Below, in pieces: positions 27,170 through 35,990 of a stretch of DNA of 64,000 nucleotides (position 1 is the stretch's first letter; each line of letters opens with the position of its first letter). The notes under the pieces are model-generated. The model ran no database searches. It had not been told where the DNA came from and saw only the letters and a list, made by a program, of their open reading frames with translations. The translations under genes were made by a program, and so were the position numbers. This stretch comes from an uncultured Bacteroidales bacterium. GTDB taxonomy: Bacteria > Bacteroidota > Bacteroidia > Bacteroidales > Muribaculaceae. The stretch covers positions 1 through 64,000 of the forward strand of contig CACXLJ010000013.1 of NCBI GenBank assembly GCA_902768435.1, in the 5' to 3' direction.

Positions 27170-27224
27170 TGATCAATATTTTTAATGTGGGTGAATAAAC
27201 TATTTGTCAACTTCAGTATGATTG

Positions 27225-27232
27225 CAAAGATA
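27225..27232 (-). promoter_or_regulatory. -7 box (TATCTTTG) of the SH3/zinc-finger gene
   Basis: Minus-strand TATCTTTG, 56 bp before the start codon at 27169, with a CTTG 19 bp further upstream as a weak -33 element. Confidence 0.55.
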
Positions 27233-27410
27233 AGTATTTTTTCGTTTTCTGCAAGTCAGCCAATCAATTAATCAACCTTTTCGGTACAAATAACCACTTC
27301 ACTCAGCGGCCCCTCAACAGGCAAGTCGCTCTGGGGTGGCCAAGTTGAGTGGATTTTATGGAGGAGGTGGATTTCATGGGGATTGTTGTGGAAAAGTGGG
27401 GTAAAGTTAT

Positions 27411-27418
27411 TATCTTTG
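27411..27418 (+). promoter_or_regulatory. -7 box (TATCTTTG) of the hydroxyacid dehydrogenase gene
   Basis: TATCTTTG 80 bp before the start codon at 27498, leaving a leader of about 70 nt. Confidence 0.55.
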
Positions 27419-27497
27419 CAATTAATAAGTCTGCGGGCGTGACAATCTGGAGGCTTGTGACTTGTTTGGAACGAACCATTAAAAACTAAAGAAAGTT

Positions 27498-28460
27498 ATG
27501 AAGATAACAGTGCTTGACGGATATGCAGGCAACCCGGGCGACCTGTCGTGGGCCGCTTTGGAGGCGCTTGGCGAGTGTACGATATTGCCCCGCGTGGAGG
27601 CTGCGCGTGTGCTGGAACATGCGGCTAAGGCCGACATTGTGCTGACGAACAAGGTGCGTTTTCCGCGCGAAGTGATTGAGAAACTGCCTAACCTGAAATA
27701 CATTGGCGTGATTGCGACGGGCTTTAACATCGTGGACATCGATGCTGCGCGCGAGCATGGCATCGTGGTGACAAATGTGCCTGCCTATAGCACGATGAGT
27801 GTGGCGCAGATGGCGTTTGCTCACTTGCTGAACATCGCCTACCGTGTGCAGCACTACACCGACGAGGCTCACGAGGGCGTTTGGAGCCGCTGTCCGGACT
27901 ACAGCTACAGCAACACGCCGCTCATTGAGTTGGCCGACAAGACGATGGGTATCGTGGGCCTGGGCAACATAGGCAGCGCGGTGGCTCGCATTGCGCAAAG
28001 CTTTGGGATGAAGGTGCTTGCCTACACCTCGAAGGCCGCCGACCAGCTGCCCGAGGGTGTGGCAAAGGCTGCCGACCTTGACGACCTGTTCAGCCGTAGC
28101 GATGTGGTGAGTCTGCACTGCCCGCTGACCGACGAGACGCGTGGCCTGGTGAACCGCCACCGCCTGAGCCTGATGAAACCCAGCGGCATCTTGATCAACA
28201 CCAGCCGTGGACCGCTGGTGGTAGAAGAGGATCTGGCCGATGCGCTGAACAGCGGCCGCCTGTTTGCCGCCGGAGTGGATGTGCTGCAGGAGGAACCCCC
28301 TAAACCCGACAATGTGCTGCTGCACGCCCGCAACTGTTACTTCACCCCTCACATTGCCTGGGCCACCTATGAGGCCCGTGAGCGTCTGATGGATGTGGTG
28401 GTAGGCAATGTGAAGGCCTTCATCGAGGGCCATCCCGTGAACGATGTGACCAGGCTGTAA
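27498..28460 (+). CDS. D-2-hydroxyacid dehydrogenase (glycerate dehydrogenase-like)
   Basis: 320 residues. NAD-binding Rossmann motif GLGNIGSAVARIA (about 155-167), catalytic Arg in INTSRGPLVVEEDL, Glu in DVLQEEPP and catalytic His in HIAWATYEARERL. The best guess is an HprA-type hydroxypyruvate/glycerate dehydrogenase, but phosphoglycerate or other 2-hydroxyacid substrates are possible. Monocistronic; converges on the prenyl synthase gene. Confidence 0.88.
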   Translation: MKITVLDGYAGNPGDLSWAALEALGECTILPRVEAARVLEHAAKADIVLTNKVRFPREVIEKLPNLKYIGVIATGFNIVDIDAAREHGIVVTNVPAYSTMSVAQMAFAHLLNIAYRVQHYTDEAHEGVWSRCPDYSYSNTPLIELADKTMGIVGLGNIGSAVARIAQSFGMKVLAYTSKAADQLPEGVAKAADLDDLFSRSDVVSLHCPLTDETRGLVNRHRLSLMKPSGILINTSRGPLVVEEDLADALNSGRLFAAGVDVLQEEPPKPDNVLLHARNCYFTPHIAWATYEARERLMDVVVGNVKAFIEGHPVNDVTRL

Positions 28461-28517
28461 TCAACCGATACCGGTCGATTACCCATTGCTGTTGCCCCGG
28501 GCGATGCTGGGGGCTGG

Positions 28518-29495
28518 TTACTTGTTGCGGTCGATGATGTAGCGGAAGATGTCGTTGAATTGACTGATGGTTTCGTTGGGCTGGTAAGGTGCCATGATGG
28601 CTTCGGCCTCGGCGCGCAGGCGCTCCATGGTTTGATGGGCATACTCGATGCCGCCGTTAGTCTTGGCGAAGTCGACGAGCCGCAGGATATCGTCGTCGGT
28701 GAGTTGGGACTTGTGCACGAGCTCGATCATCTCATCGTGCTCGGGAAGATTTTCCTGCCCCAAGGCATAGATGAGGGGTAGCGTGATTTTGCCCTCGCGC
28801 AGGTCGTTGCCGGTGGGCTTGCCTATAGTGGAGTTGTTGAAATAGTCGAATGTGTCGTCCTTGATCTGGAAGCAAAGTCCCAGCAACTGGGCAAAACGCT
28901 TGAGGTCGTTGAGCACCTCGTCGGTGGCGCCTGCAGCGAGTCCGCCCACCTCTACGCAGCTGGTGAAGAGGGAGGCCGTCTTGCGGCCGATGACGCGCAT
29001 ATAGAGTTGCTCATCGATGTCGCGGTGCTGGGCATATTCAATCTGGTCGATTTCACCTATCGAGAGGTCGGTGCCGAGCCTTGAGAGCACATTGAGGATG
29101 CGCACATCGCCCGTGTTGACGGCACATTTCAGGGCACCGCCCACAAAGTAGTCGCCCACGAGCACAGCAATGTGGTTGTCCCAAATGCTATTGATGGTGG
29201 GGGCGCCGCGACGCTCCTTGCTGCGGTCGATGACATCGTCGTGGATGAGCGAAGCATTGTGCAGCATTTCGATGGCTGCGGCAGCGTTGAGCACATTGTG
29301 CGAGATGCCGCCAAAAAACTTGCCGCTGAGTAGCACCAGAATGGGCCTGATTTGCTTTCCCTTGGTGTGCAGATATTGGGTGACGATGGCATTGGTCAAC
29401 GAGCTGTAGCTGTTGAGCAACACCTCACTGATGAGCTGGTTGAGCTCATCGAGTTCGGGGCGTATGGTAGCCTGTATGTGATCTAATGTCGTCAT
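28518..29495 (-). CDS. Polyprenyl diphosphate synthase (trans-type)
   Basis: 325 residues. First Asp-rich motif HDDVIDRSKERRG (about 94-106), second Asp-rich motif IKDDTFDYF (about 216-224). It makes long-chain all-trans polyprenyl diphosphates, probably for the menaquinone side chain; chain length cannot be read with confidence. Cytoplasmic, magnesium-dependent. The -7 box lies 17 bp upstream of the start codon, giving a very short leader. Confidence 0.9.
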   Translation of the reverse strand: MTTLDHIQATIRPELDELNQLISEVLLNSYSSLTNAIVTQYLHTKGKQIRPILVLLSGKFFGGISHNVLNAAAAIEMLHNASLIHDDVIDRSKERRGAPTINSIWDNHIAVLVGDYFVGGALKCAVNTGDVRILNVLSRLGTDLSIGEIDQIEYAQHRDIDEQLYMRVIGRKTASLFTSCVEVGGLAAGATDEVLNDLKRFAQLLGLCFQIKDDTFDYFNNSTIGKPTGNDLREGKITLPLIYALGQENLPEHDEMIELVHKSQLTDDDILRLVDFAKTNGGIEYAHQTMERLRAEAEAIMAPYQPNETISQFNDIFRYIIDRNK

Positions 29496-29511
29496 ACCCT
29501 CAAAAACGGTG

Positions 29512-29519
29512 CAAAATTA
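29512..29519 (-). promoter_or_regulatory. -7 box (TAATTTTG) of the prenyl synthase gene
   Basis: Minus-strand TAATTTTG only 17 bp before the start codon at 29495, so the transcript would have a leader of about 10 nt. Confidence 0.5.
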
Positions 29520-29619
29520 TGCAAAATATGTGGCATAATCAAACTTTTCTTGATTTTGCGGTGCTTTGGGCACCATTTTAGTTCATTTAAAGTCCCCAAG
29601 AGCAGGAAATTGATATCAC

Positions 29620-30660
29620 TCATCGCAGCTGCATGGTGTCGCCAGGTTGCAACTTGGTAGAACGGGAAATTTCGTTAATTTTAAGCAGATTTGACAGACG
29701 AATGCCAAAGTCCTGGGCAATGCTCCAGGGCGTGTCGCCCTTGCGAATGGTGTAGATGTCAAAGCCTTCGGGCGCCTTGGAGGCCTTTTTCTCAAGGTAG
29801 AGTTTGGTGCCTGGGGCGAGGGGTGTGGATTCATCGTCGATGTCGTTAAACTCAAGCAGTTTCTTGGTCTTGAGGTTGAACTCGGCAGCGATGGCATCGT
29901 AGGTGTCGCCTGCCACAGTGAGCACATAGTGCAGTTTCCACTTGCGTTTCACCGAGTGCAAGGCCGCCACATTGGCAAGCACTTCCTGGTCTTTGTTCTT
30001 GTTGCTTTTCAGGTCGTGGTCGATGCTGTTGCTGCCATGTCTCTTGTCTTTCTTGTCTTGTTTGGCATGCTTTCGGGTGCTTGCTGTCACGGGCTGTCCG
30101 TTGTCGTAGTTATAGAGTTCGTATTGCTCAATAATCTGGATGAGTTTCTGTGGATAGGCGGTATCCTCGGCATAGCCGCACTCGCGCAGGCCTGTGGCCC
30201 AGCCGCGGTAGTCGGTCACTTCCAGATCGTAGAGCCGGCTGTAGCGCTTTCCTTGCAGGAACAGGGAATGATCTTTGAACGAGTCGGCAGCCGAGCCATA
30301 CTGTCGATAGCACACGCGGCGGGCCGAGTCGCCCACCTCTACCACCTCGCCATGCCACTGGCGGTGGCACTTGATGCCAAAGTGGTTGTTGCCCTCGCGC
30401 GCCAGGTAGCTTTTGCCTGCGGCACTCTCGAGCAACCCCTGTGCCAGTGTGATGCTTGCCGGAATGCCGTAGTGCTGTTGCTGCTCAATGGCAATGTCCT
30501 TATACTGCTCGATGTATTGCAAATAGGACGCCATTTGGCGCTGCGCCGATGCATTCATGTAAAAGAAGTGCATGAAAATGACGCAAAAAACGGCAATTAG
30601 ATTGTTTTTTGAAAAATTATAAATATATTTGCAGTTACAAAAACAATTAATCTTCATCAT
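29620..30660 (-). CDS. Glucosaminidase-domain protein with two LysM domains
   Basis: 346 residues. An unusual N-terminal signal (about 39 residues, long Cys/Lys/Asn-rich n-region, cleavage near ASA-Q) precedes a FlgJ/Atl-type glucosaminidase domain (SITLAQGLLESAAGKSYL, NNHFGIKC). A Lys-rich linker around residues 190-225 leads to two LysM domains (about 240-285 and 299-345) that bind GlcNAc chains. It should cleave peptidoglycan in the periplasm. The start codon at 30660 lies two bases from the divergent cdd start codon; a later ATG near MHFFYM is an alternative. Confidence 0.87.
   Translation of the reverse strand: MMKINCFCNCKYIYNFSKNNLIAVFCVIFMHFFYMNASAQRQMASYLQYIEQYKDIAIEQQQHYGIPASITLAQGLLESAAGKSYLAREGNNHFGIKCHRQWHGEVVEVGDSARRVCYRQYGSAADSFKDHSLFLQGKRYSRLYDLEVTDYRGWATGLRECGYAEDTAYPQKLIQIIEQYELYNYDNGQPVTASTRKHAKQDKKDKRHGSNSIDHDLKSNKNKDQEVLANVAALHSVKRKWKLHYVLTVAGDTYDAIAAEFNLKTKKLLEFNDIDDESTPLAPGTKLYLEKKASKAPEGFDIYTIRKGDTPWSIAQDFGIRLSNLLKINEISRSTKLQPGDTMQLR
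30601..30631 (+). promoter_or_regulatory. Promoter of cdd, inside the glucosaminidase coding sequence
   Basis: ATTG (30601-30604), 19-bp spacer, TATATTTG (30624-30631), 31 bp before the cdd start codon. It lies within the signal-peptide codons of the divergent gene. Confidence 0.6.
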
Positions 30661-30661
30661 T

Positions 30662-31132
30662 ATGAAAGAAAGAAATGTGATTACAAAGATACAAGTTTAT
30701 TCTTATACAGAACTAACTGATGCCGATAAAAAACTTGTTGACCTTGCAAAAGAGGCCACAAATGCGTCGTACGCGCCCTATAGCCACTTTCATGTGGGCG
30801 CTGCACTAAGGCTTGAGAATGGTGTGATGATTAAGGGAGCCAATCAGGAGAATGCCGCATTTCCGGCTGGCCTGTGCGCCGAGCGCAGTGCCTGTTTTAA
30901 CGCCGGCTCCAACTATCCCGATGTTCCCATCGAGACGATAGCCGTGATCGCTGTGCAGAACGGCGAGGTGGTCGAGGATCCCTGCTCACCTTGTGGCGTG
31001 TGCCGCCAGGCGTTGCTCGAGTTCGAGACCCGTGCAGGCAAACCCATGCAAGTGCTGTTGGCTGGCCGCGACACCGTTTACCGCCTGGAGAGTGTTAAAG
31101 ACCTGCTGCCGCTCTCGTTCACCGAGTTCTGA
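30662..31132 (+). CDS. cdd: Cytidine deaminase
   Basis: 156 residues from the ATG at 30662. Zinc-binding motifs LCAERSA (about 77-83, Cys ligand and catalytic Glu) and PCGVCRQ (about 112-118). It deaminates cytidine and deoxycytidine to uridines in pyrimidine salvage. The N-terminal tail of about 20 residues before the core is a little longer than in the shortest bacterial forms. Confidence 0.93.
   Translation: MKERNVITKIQVYSYTELTDADKKLVDLAKEATNASYAPYSHFHVGAALRLENGVMIKGANQENAAFPAGLCAERSACFNAGSNYPDVPIETIAVIAVQNGEVVEDPCSPCGVCRQALLEFETRAGKPMQVLLAGRDTVYRLESVKDLLPLSFTEF
30684..30691 (-). promoter_or_regulatory. -7 box of the glucosaminidase gene, inside cdd
   Basis: Minus-strand TATCTTTG 24 bp before the glucosaminidase start codon at 30660, within codons of about 8-10 of cdd. 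It supports the long start of the glucosaminidase. Confidence 0.5.
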
Positions 31133-31160
31133 TAGCAAGCGTTCGTCTAAAGATAAACAG

Positions 31161-31198
31161 AAGAGCAATCACCGAGGTTAACACCAGTGATTGCTCTT
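31161..31198. terminator. 12-bp hairpin between convergent genes
   Basis: Perfect stem AAGAGCAATCAC/GTGATTGCTCTT with a 14-nt loop. No strong T run follows on the plus strand. It lies between cdd and the convergent LytTR gene and may end both transcripts. Confidence 0.55.
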
Positions 31199-31253
31199 GT
31201 TGTCGAATAATACTATGAGAAATTTATGTAATGATGATGTTTTGTTGCTATGA

Positions 31254-31976
31254 TTACTTGGAGAGGAATTTAGAGGCAACATAGGCATTGAAAGCATCCT
31301 TGTAAAGGTCACCTACGGGTATGTCGGTATCGTTTTCAAGTATGATGTGATTCCTGCTCATTTCCCTGATTTTCTTGAGATTGATGATATATGAGCGATG
31401 CACACGCATAAACGAGGCCGAGGGCAGTCGCTCTTCCATCTTCTTCATGCTGAGCAACACCACAATGGGTCGCGGCTTGCCTTCGACGAAGATGCGCAGA
31501 TATTCGCTCATGGCCTCGATGTGGGTGATTTCGCTCAGGCTCACACGCATAATCTTGTACTCGGTCTTGAGGAAGATGGTGTCGTCTTCGTCGGCGCTCG
31601 AAACCGAAGCGGTGCGCAGCAGGTCGAACTGGCGTTTCACCTTCTCGGCAGTTGCCTTGAAGTCGTCGAGTCCGAATGGCTTGAGCAGGTAGTCGAGCGC
31701 ATTCACCTTGTAACCCTCGATGGCATACTCGCTATAGGCGGTAGTAAACACGATGATGGGTGGCTCGGTGAGCGACTTCACAAACTCAAGCCCGTTGACA
31801 TCGGGCATGTTGATGTCGACAAAGAGCACATCGATTGCGTTGTTGTTGCACGCATCCACAGCTTCCTGGGCGCTGTGACAAGTGCCGGCAAGTTCAAGGT
31901 AAGGCACTTTTTGTATGTACGACGCGAGTTTCTTGAGTGCCAGAGGCTCGTCGTCAATAGCTAAACATCTAATCAT
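31254..31976 (-). CDS. LytTR-family response regulator
   Basis: 240 residues. Receiver domain (1-115) with acidic pair D8-D9 and phosphoacceptor D54 in FVDINMP, followed by a LytTR DNA-binding domain (about 140-238). It is partner of the LytS-type kinase upstream; the two genes overlap by 4 bp (ATGA). LytTR regulators bind imperfect direct repeats. Targets are unknown, though the downstream-facing cell-surface genes are candidates. Confidence 0.92.
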   Translation of the reverse strand: MIRCLAIDDEPLALKKLASYIQKVPYLELAGTCHSAQEAVDACNNNAIDVLFVDINMPDVNGLEFVKSLTEPPIIVFTTAYSEYAIEGYKVNALDYLLKPFGLDDFKATAEKVKRQFDLLRTASVSSADEDDTIFLKTEYKIMRVSLSEITHIEAMSEYLRIFVEGKPRPIVVLLSMKKMEERLPSASFMRVHRSYIINLKKIREMSRNHIILENDTDIPVGDLYKDAFNAYVASKFLSK

Positions 31977-33118
31977 GGTTTATCGGTTTTTAGAAATTCA
32001 ATAGGTATGATGAGTTGAATGGTGTAAACATCGTCACCATCGTCGATTTCCATGCGGGCTGCGTCGCCATAGATGAGCCGCATGCGCTTGCGCACATTGG
32101 AGAGCCCCACGCCGCCCTCATGCTTGACAGGTGCTTTGGCTTGCGTGGCATGCTTGCTGTTGACGCAGGTGAAATGAATAAAATCGCCCTCCAATACGGT
32201 ATTGACATCGATAAACGACTCTTCTTTGTACGACACACCGTGCTTGAAAGCGTTCTCGATGATGGGGATGAGCAACAGCGGAGCAATGGCCACATCGGGA
32301 CGCATGGGCAGCGGAGTGGCGCGCAGCTTGATTTCCACATTGTCGGCAAATCGCAGCCGCATGAGCGCCACATAGTACTTGATGAACTCCATCTCCTTGG
32401 CCAGCGGGATGCGCTCAATCTCGCCATCATAGAGGATGTAACGCATCATTTTCGACAGCTCAACAATGGTGGTCTTTGCCTTTTCGGGCTCGATGTCGAC
32501 CAAGGTGTGAATGTTGTTGAGCGTGTTCATGAGGAAATGGGGATTTACCTGGTAGCGCAAGTATGCAAGTTCCTGTGCTATGTTCTCCTTTTCCAGCTCT
32601 GCAAGTTCCTTTTGTTCTTGTCTCGACTTGTAATAGAACTTGGTGCCCAGGTTGCTGCCTATTGCAAAGATGAGAATGGCAAACACCGAGATGTCGCGCA
32701 TGTTGAGTAAGGGCTTCTTCCCCGTGAGAACCGAACTCACACTCGATGAGGGTGGTGGCCCGGGAACCGATTTCTCGATGGGTGGAGCTGGATTGGGGCT
32801 TGAAGGCTTTTGCGAACACCTGAAGGCAGTGAAAGCTATGATAAAAATCGTGATAATAACGAGGTATTTCTTGCGGTCATTCTTGTAAACTATGATGGGC
32901 GCAATGAAAAAATTGTGGATGACGAATGCAGTCAGATAACAAACGAGAATGCCCCAGAAACGCGTCACTTCGTACCACCCCGCCGATGAAATGCCAAATG
33001 TGGCCGAGCGGAACCAGATGCCAATAATGGGTGAAATGAACAGAAATATCCACACAATGAGATAAATCAGATTCTCCAGTGTGAACACTTTTTGCTTAAA
33101 TGTCATCTTTCCCGTCAT
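31973..33118 (-). CDS. LytS-type membrane sensor histidine kinase
   Basis: 381 residues (or 377 if it starts at the second ATG, 33106). Four transmembrane helices (about 12-32, 48-68, 80-98, 140-160) with no large outer sensor domain, then the His_kinase dimerisation motif RYQVNPHFLMNTLNN with the phospho-His, and an ATPase domain with the N-box LLLIPIIENAFKHG and a GGVGLSNVRKRM G-box. It phosphorylates the LytTR regulator encoded just downstream. The linker at about 115-132 is Pro/Ser-rich. Confidence 0.9.
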   Translation of the reverse strand: MTGKMTFKQKVFTLENLIYLIVWIFLFISPIIGIWFRSATFGISSAGWYEVTRFWGILVCYLTAFVIHNFFIAPIIVYKNDRKKYLVIITIFIIAFTAFRCSQKPSSPNPAPPIEKSVPGPPPSSSVSSVLTGKKPLLNMRDISVFAILIFAIGSNLGTKFYYKSRQEQKELAELEKENIAQELAYLRYQVNPHFLMNTLNNIHTLVDIEPEKAKTTIVELSKMMRYILYDGEIERIPLAKEMEFIKYYVALMRLRFADNVEIKLRATPLPMRPDVAIAPLLLIPIIENAFKHGVSYKEESFIDVNTVLEGDFIHFTCVNSKHATQAKAPVKHEGGVGLSNVRKRMRLIYGDAARMEIDDGDDVYTIQLIIPIEFLKTDKP

Positions 33119-33147
33119 ACCTTGCGCCTAAACTGGTTATAATGATA

Positions 33148-33155
33148 CAAAATTA
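33148..33155 (-). promoter_or_regulatory. -7 box (TAATTTTG) of the two-component operon
   Basis: Minus-strand TAATTTTG, 30 bp before the kinase start codon. Confidence 0.55.
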
Positions 33156-33270
33156 ATCAATGAATATAACATTATGAAAAATAATCAGTCATTCACTGAA
33201 TATTTAAAGCAAATCACTGCTTTTTTATAATATATCCCATTATTTTATATATAAAAAAGCGTTGTGATGG

Positions 33271-34512
33271 TTAAAATATCACCACATAGTAGTGCGGTCC
33301 GGTCTCTTTTGACTTGTAACCCTCGGCCAGCGTGAAAGTGCCAGCCACATCGAGCGCAGCAGCATTGGTGCTGTAGACATAGAACGAGCCGGCAGTGATG
33401 CTCATGGCTCCGTCGCACTTCACACCCTTGGGCGATGCAAGGCCTTTCTCGCCTGTGGTGACGATGTTGAGTTCGCCGCCATCGAAGGCGAAGTTGCCGT
33501 TCACATTGATGCCTTTGGCACCCTCGCCAGTCATCTTGATGTTGAGCGTGCCGCCCGTCATGGTGAGGGTGCTGTCGCACTTCACACCGGCGCAGCTGGT
33601 GGTGTCGCCTTGCTCGACGGTGACGCCTCCCGAACCTATGATGGTGGTGCGTCCGCCGGCAATCGCCACATTGGCCTCGCAGTTAATGCCCTTGGCGCCG
33701 CTCGCCGTGGTCTCAATGTTGATTACGCCACCATCAATCCACACGCCGTCGTTGGTCTTGATGCCGTTACGCATCAGTGCCTTGGCATAGAGCCTGACTC
33801 CTGGACGAATGCGCAGGTAGTCGTCGCTGGCAATGGCGTTGCGGCCGTTGGCAATGACATTGAGCGTGCCTTTGCCGCTCACGATGATCTGGCCCTCGCT
33901 GAAGAGGGTTCCCTTCATGTCCTCGTTGGCCACATCGGCATAGGTAGAACCGTCCTCAAGGCGGTTGGTAGTGCCGTCGGCCACCACCAGATACAGAGTC
34001 TTGCCGCACTGGTTGTTGATGGCAGCGCCATTGGGATTGGTGAGCGTCACACCATTAAGCATGAGTTTAAACTTGTTTTCGCTGTAAATCTTGAGCGAAC
34101 CGTTGGAACTGGCACCCGAGAGGATGTATTCAATCTTCTTGGTTGCCGTCTTGATGACCACATGGTTGCCTGTAACGGTGGCTGACACCTTCGAGGTGGC
34201 GCCAGTGACTTGTGCGTCGCCCGTCTCGCTGAAGTTGATGTAGATGGTGTGCTTGAATTCGGCGTTCTCCACATAGTCGCCATAAGTGGGGTCGGTCTCG
34301 GCGGTAGGCACTACATCGGCAGCCTCTTCGAGTGCCGTAGAATCGATTTCAATGCTTTTCACCTCGATGGGCGGCACCACAATGGTGTCGGTATCAACCA
34401 CAACGGTATCGGTCTTGCCTATGATATTGCTGAAGTCGGTGTCGTCGTTCTCGCACGACACAGCGAACGACGCGATCAGCCATGCGGCTATATAATAAAG
34501 AATGTGTTTCAT
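33271..34512 (-). CDS. DUF4353-type beta-helix carbohydrate-binding lipoprotein
   Basis: 413 residues. Lipobox AVSC near residue 19 marks a lipoprotein. A Val/Asp-rich linker with two Val-Asp-Thr-Asp-Thr repeats is followed by a right-handed beta-helix-like domain with repeats of the form GVKCDxxxxxTGGxLNI and AKGINxxxNxxxxGGxxxI. Such DUF4353 proteins are annotated as carbohydrate-binding; binding is not shown here. It is the last gene of the VTC/DUF4956/DUF2490 cluster. The likely location is the outer membrane or surface. Confidence 0.8.
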   Translation of the reverse strand: MKHILYYIAAWLIASFAVSCENDDTDFSNIIGKTDTVVVDTDTIVVPPIEVKSIEIDSTALEEAADVVPTAETDPTYGDYVENAEFKHTIYINFSETGDAQVTGATSKVSATVTGNHVVIKTATKKIEYILSGASSNGSLKIYSENKFKLMLNGVTLTNPNGAAINNQCGKTLYLVVADGTTNRLEDGSTYADVANEDMKGTLFSEGQIIVSGKGTLNVIANGRNAIASDDYLRIRPGVRLYAKALMRNGIKTNDGVWIDGGVINIETTASGAKGINCEANVAIAGGRTTIIGSGGVTVEQGDTTSCAGVKCDSTLTMTGGTLNIKMTGEGAKGINVNGNFAFDGGELNIVTTGEKGLASPKGVKCDGAMSITAGSFYVYSTNAAALDVAGTFTLAEGYKSKETGPHYYVVIF

Positions 34513-34523
34513 TGCATAATGAA

Positions 34524-35282
34524 TTAGAATTTAAACTTGTAGCTGAGTCCTATCATGTGCTCGTCAGCCTCGTTGTCATCATCGTTCTTGTTCACAAGCT
34601 GGTAACGATAGTAGATGCCGAACTCGTGCTTTTTCTTGAGCGTGTAGTCGACCCCGGCGTTGAAGCGCGTCTTCTCAAGGGCCATGTCGTTGAACAGTTC
34701 GGCACTCACATAGGGGGTGAACTTGCACTTGGGAATGTTGTAGTCGATTTTCAGGCGTGAGCGCAACATGTGCTTGTGCTTGGTTTTGACATCGGTATCC
34801 TCCCACCACTCGTTATCGAAGTCGTAGCGGCATGTGGTGGTCTCGGGCCGATAGGTGTACTGGTAGCGCTCGCGAATCGAGAACCCGAAGCGGCCCAAAT
34901 CAAAGCTGCCTGTGAGCGACGCGGTGAAGCGGTGGCGTGAACCCCAGTAGGATGGACGCCAATTGTTGAAATCGCCCGTGACATTGTAGGTGATTTTCTC
35001 GCGGTTGTTATCGTAGAGCCACTGGTAGCCCACATCGGCCTTGAGCCAGGTGGTGATCTTGTGGCTTGCACTTGCCGAGAGGCTAAAGCGGTCAATCGTG
35101 CGCGTGTTGTTGCGGTTGCGCAGTTCGGCCTCGGCTTCGAGTTTGGTCTTCTTGCTGAACTTCTTTTCGATGCCCACAGCATAGGACATGCCGAAGTCAT
35201 CTCCGGCCAACACATCCTGATTGCTGACTGCCGAGCAGACAAAAAGCAACAGAATTATTGAGTATCTTGCACATTTTCCCAT
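34524..35282 (-). CDS. DUF2490 outer-membrane beta-barrel-like protein
   Basis: 252 residues. Signal peptide (cleavage near VLA-G), then alternating strands ending in an aromatic C-terminus (IGLSYKFKF), as expected for a small outer-membrane beta-barrel. It matches DUF2490. The start codon overlaps the DUF4956 gene by 28 bp, implying translational coupling. Function unknown; genes of this type often accompany VTC and DUF4956 proteins in Bacteroidetes. Confidence 0.8.
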   Translation of the reverse strand: MGKCARYSIILLLFVCSAVSNQDVLAGDDFGMSYAVGIEKKFSKKTKLEAEAELRNRNNTRTIDRFSLSASASHKITTWLKADVGYQWLYDNNREKITYNVTGDFNNWRPSYWGSRHRFTASLTGSFDLGRFGFSIRERYQYTYRPETTTCRYDFDNEWWEDTDVKTKHKHMLRSRLKIDYNIPKCKFTPYVSAELFNDMALEKTRFNAGVDYTLKKKHEFGIYYRYQLVNKNDDDNEADEHMIGLSYKFKF

Positions 35283-35959
35283 TGGTCGCGTTTCAGTTTA
35301 ATGGCGTGGTTGATGCGGTCATCGCTCCTTCCACAATATTTATAAGTAATCTTCACTATGGCCATGTCTCGCAAGAAATCGATGGCACCCACTTCCACAT
35401 GCTTGATTTGCAGGCCTGTGCGCTGCTCAAGGTCGGCAATGAGCTCGTCGCGCTTGTCGGGGGTGATGAGGGCAATGCGGTCGTACTGGATGAGCTTGGT
35501 AGCCTCCTTCTTGTTGAGCAGCAAGAACTCGCAGAGCATGATGGCGAGCAGCACGGCAATGTTGGGCAGCAGCACAATGGGCTGGAACTCGATGCCGCCA
35601 GCCGCCAGCGCATTGACCACCGAGAGGCAGATGATGCTGAACAGGTAGGTCATTTCGCGCACGGGCATGGTGTCGGTGCGGTATCGCATGATGCTGAAGA
35701 TGCCAAACAGACCAATGCCGATGCCAATGCTGGTCTTCCCCTTCATGTTGTCGAGCATGTAGGTCATGAAGAACATGAGGAAGAAGATGGCGATGCTAAT
35801 GAGCAGGAAGGTGAAATAGAAATCGCGGCGATGACTCTTGCGGTAATATAGGAAATGAATGATAATCCAGCTGAACAGTATGTTCACGGCAAAGGTCTCG
35901 GCCATGATAATCATGTTGTCGGTAAAGACACTCGGGGCTATTGCATTGATTTCGTCCAT
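35255..35959 (-). CDS. DUF4956 membrane protein
   Basis: 234 residues with four hydrophobic segments in the first 130 residues (about 18-40, 47-68, 103-122 and 124-142) and a soluble C-terminal domain with a ferredoxin-like fold pattern (ELIADLEQRTGLQIKHVEVG). DUF4956 proteins are linked to VTC-type polyphosphate polymerases by gene order; they may form the membrane part of that machinery, which is inference. It overlaps the next gene by 28 bp. Confidence 0.82.
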   Translation of the reverse strand: MDEINAIAPSVFTDNMIIMAETFAVNILFSWIIIHFLYYRKSHRRDFYFTFLLISIAIFFLMFFMTYMLDNMKGKTSIGIGIGLFGIFSIMRYRTDTMPVREMTYLFSIICLSVVNALAAGGIEFQPIVLLPNIAVLLAIMLCEFLLLNKKEATKLIQYDRIALITPDKRDELIADLEQRTGLQIKHVEVGAIDFLRDMAIVKITYKYCGRSDDRINHAIKLKRDQWENVQDTQ

Positions 35960-35990
35960 AGTTTCTATTATTTTGTGTGTGTTTAAATAT

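Larger units (their letters stand above)
27170..27497. other. Divergent intergenic region
   Basis: About 330 bp holding the two outward -7 boxes (27225-27232 minus, 27411-27418 plus). Nothing else convincing is seen; no small ORF or RNA is supported. Confidence 0.6.
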
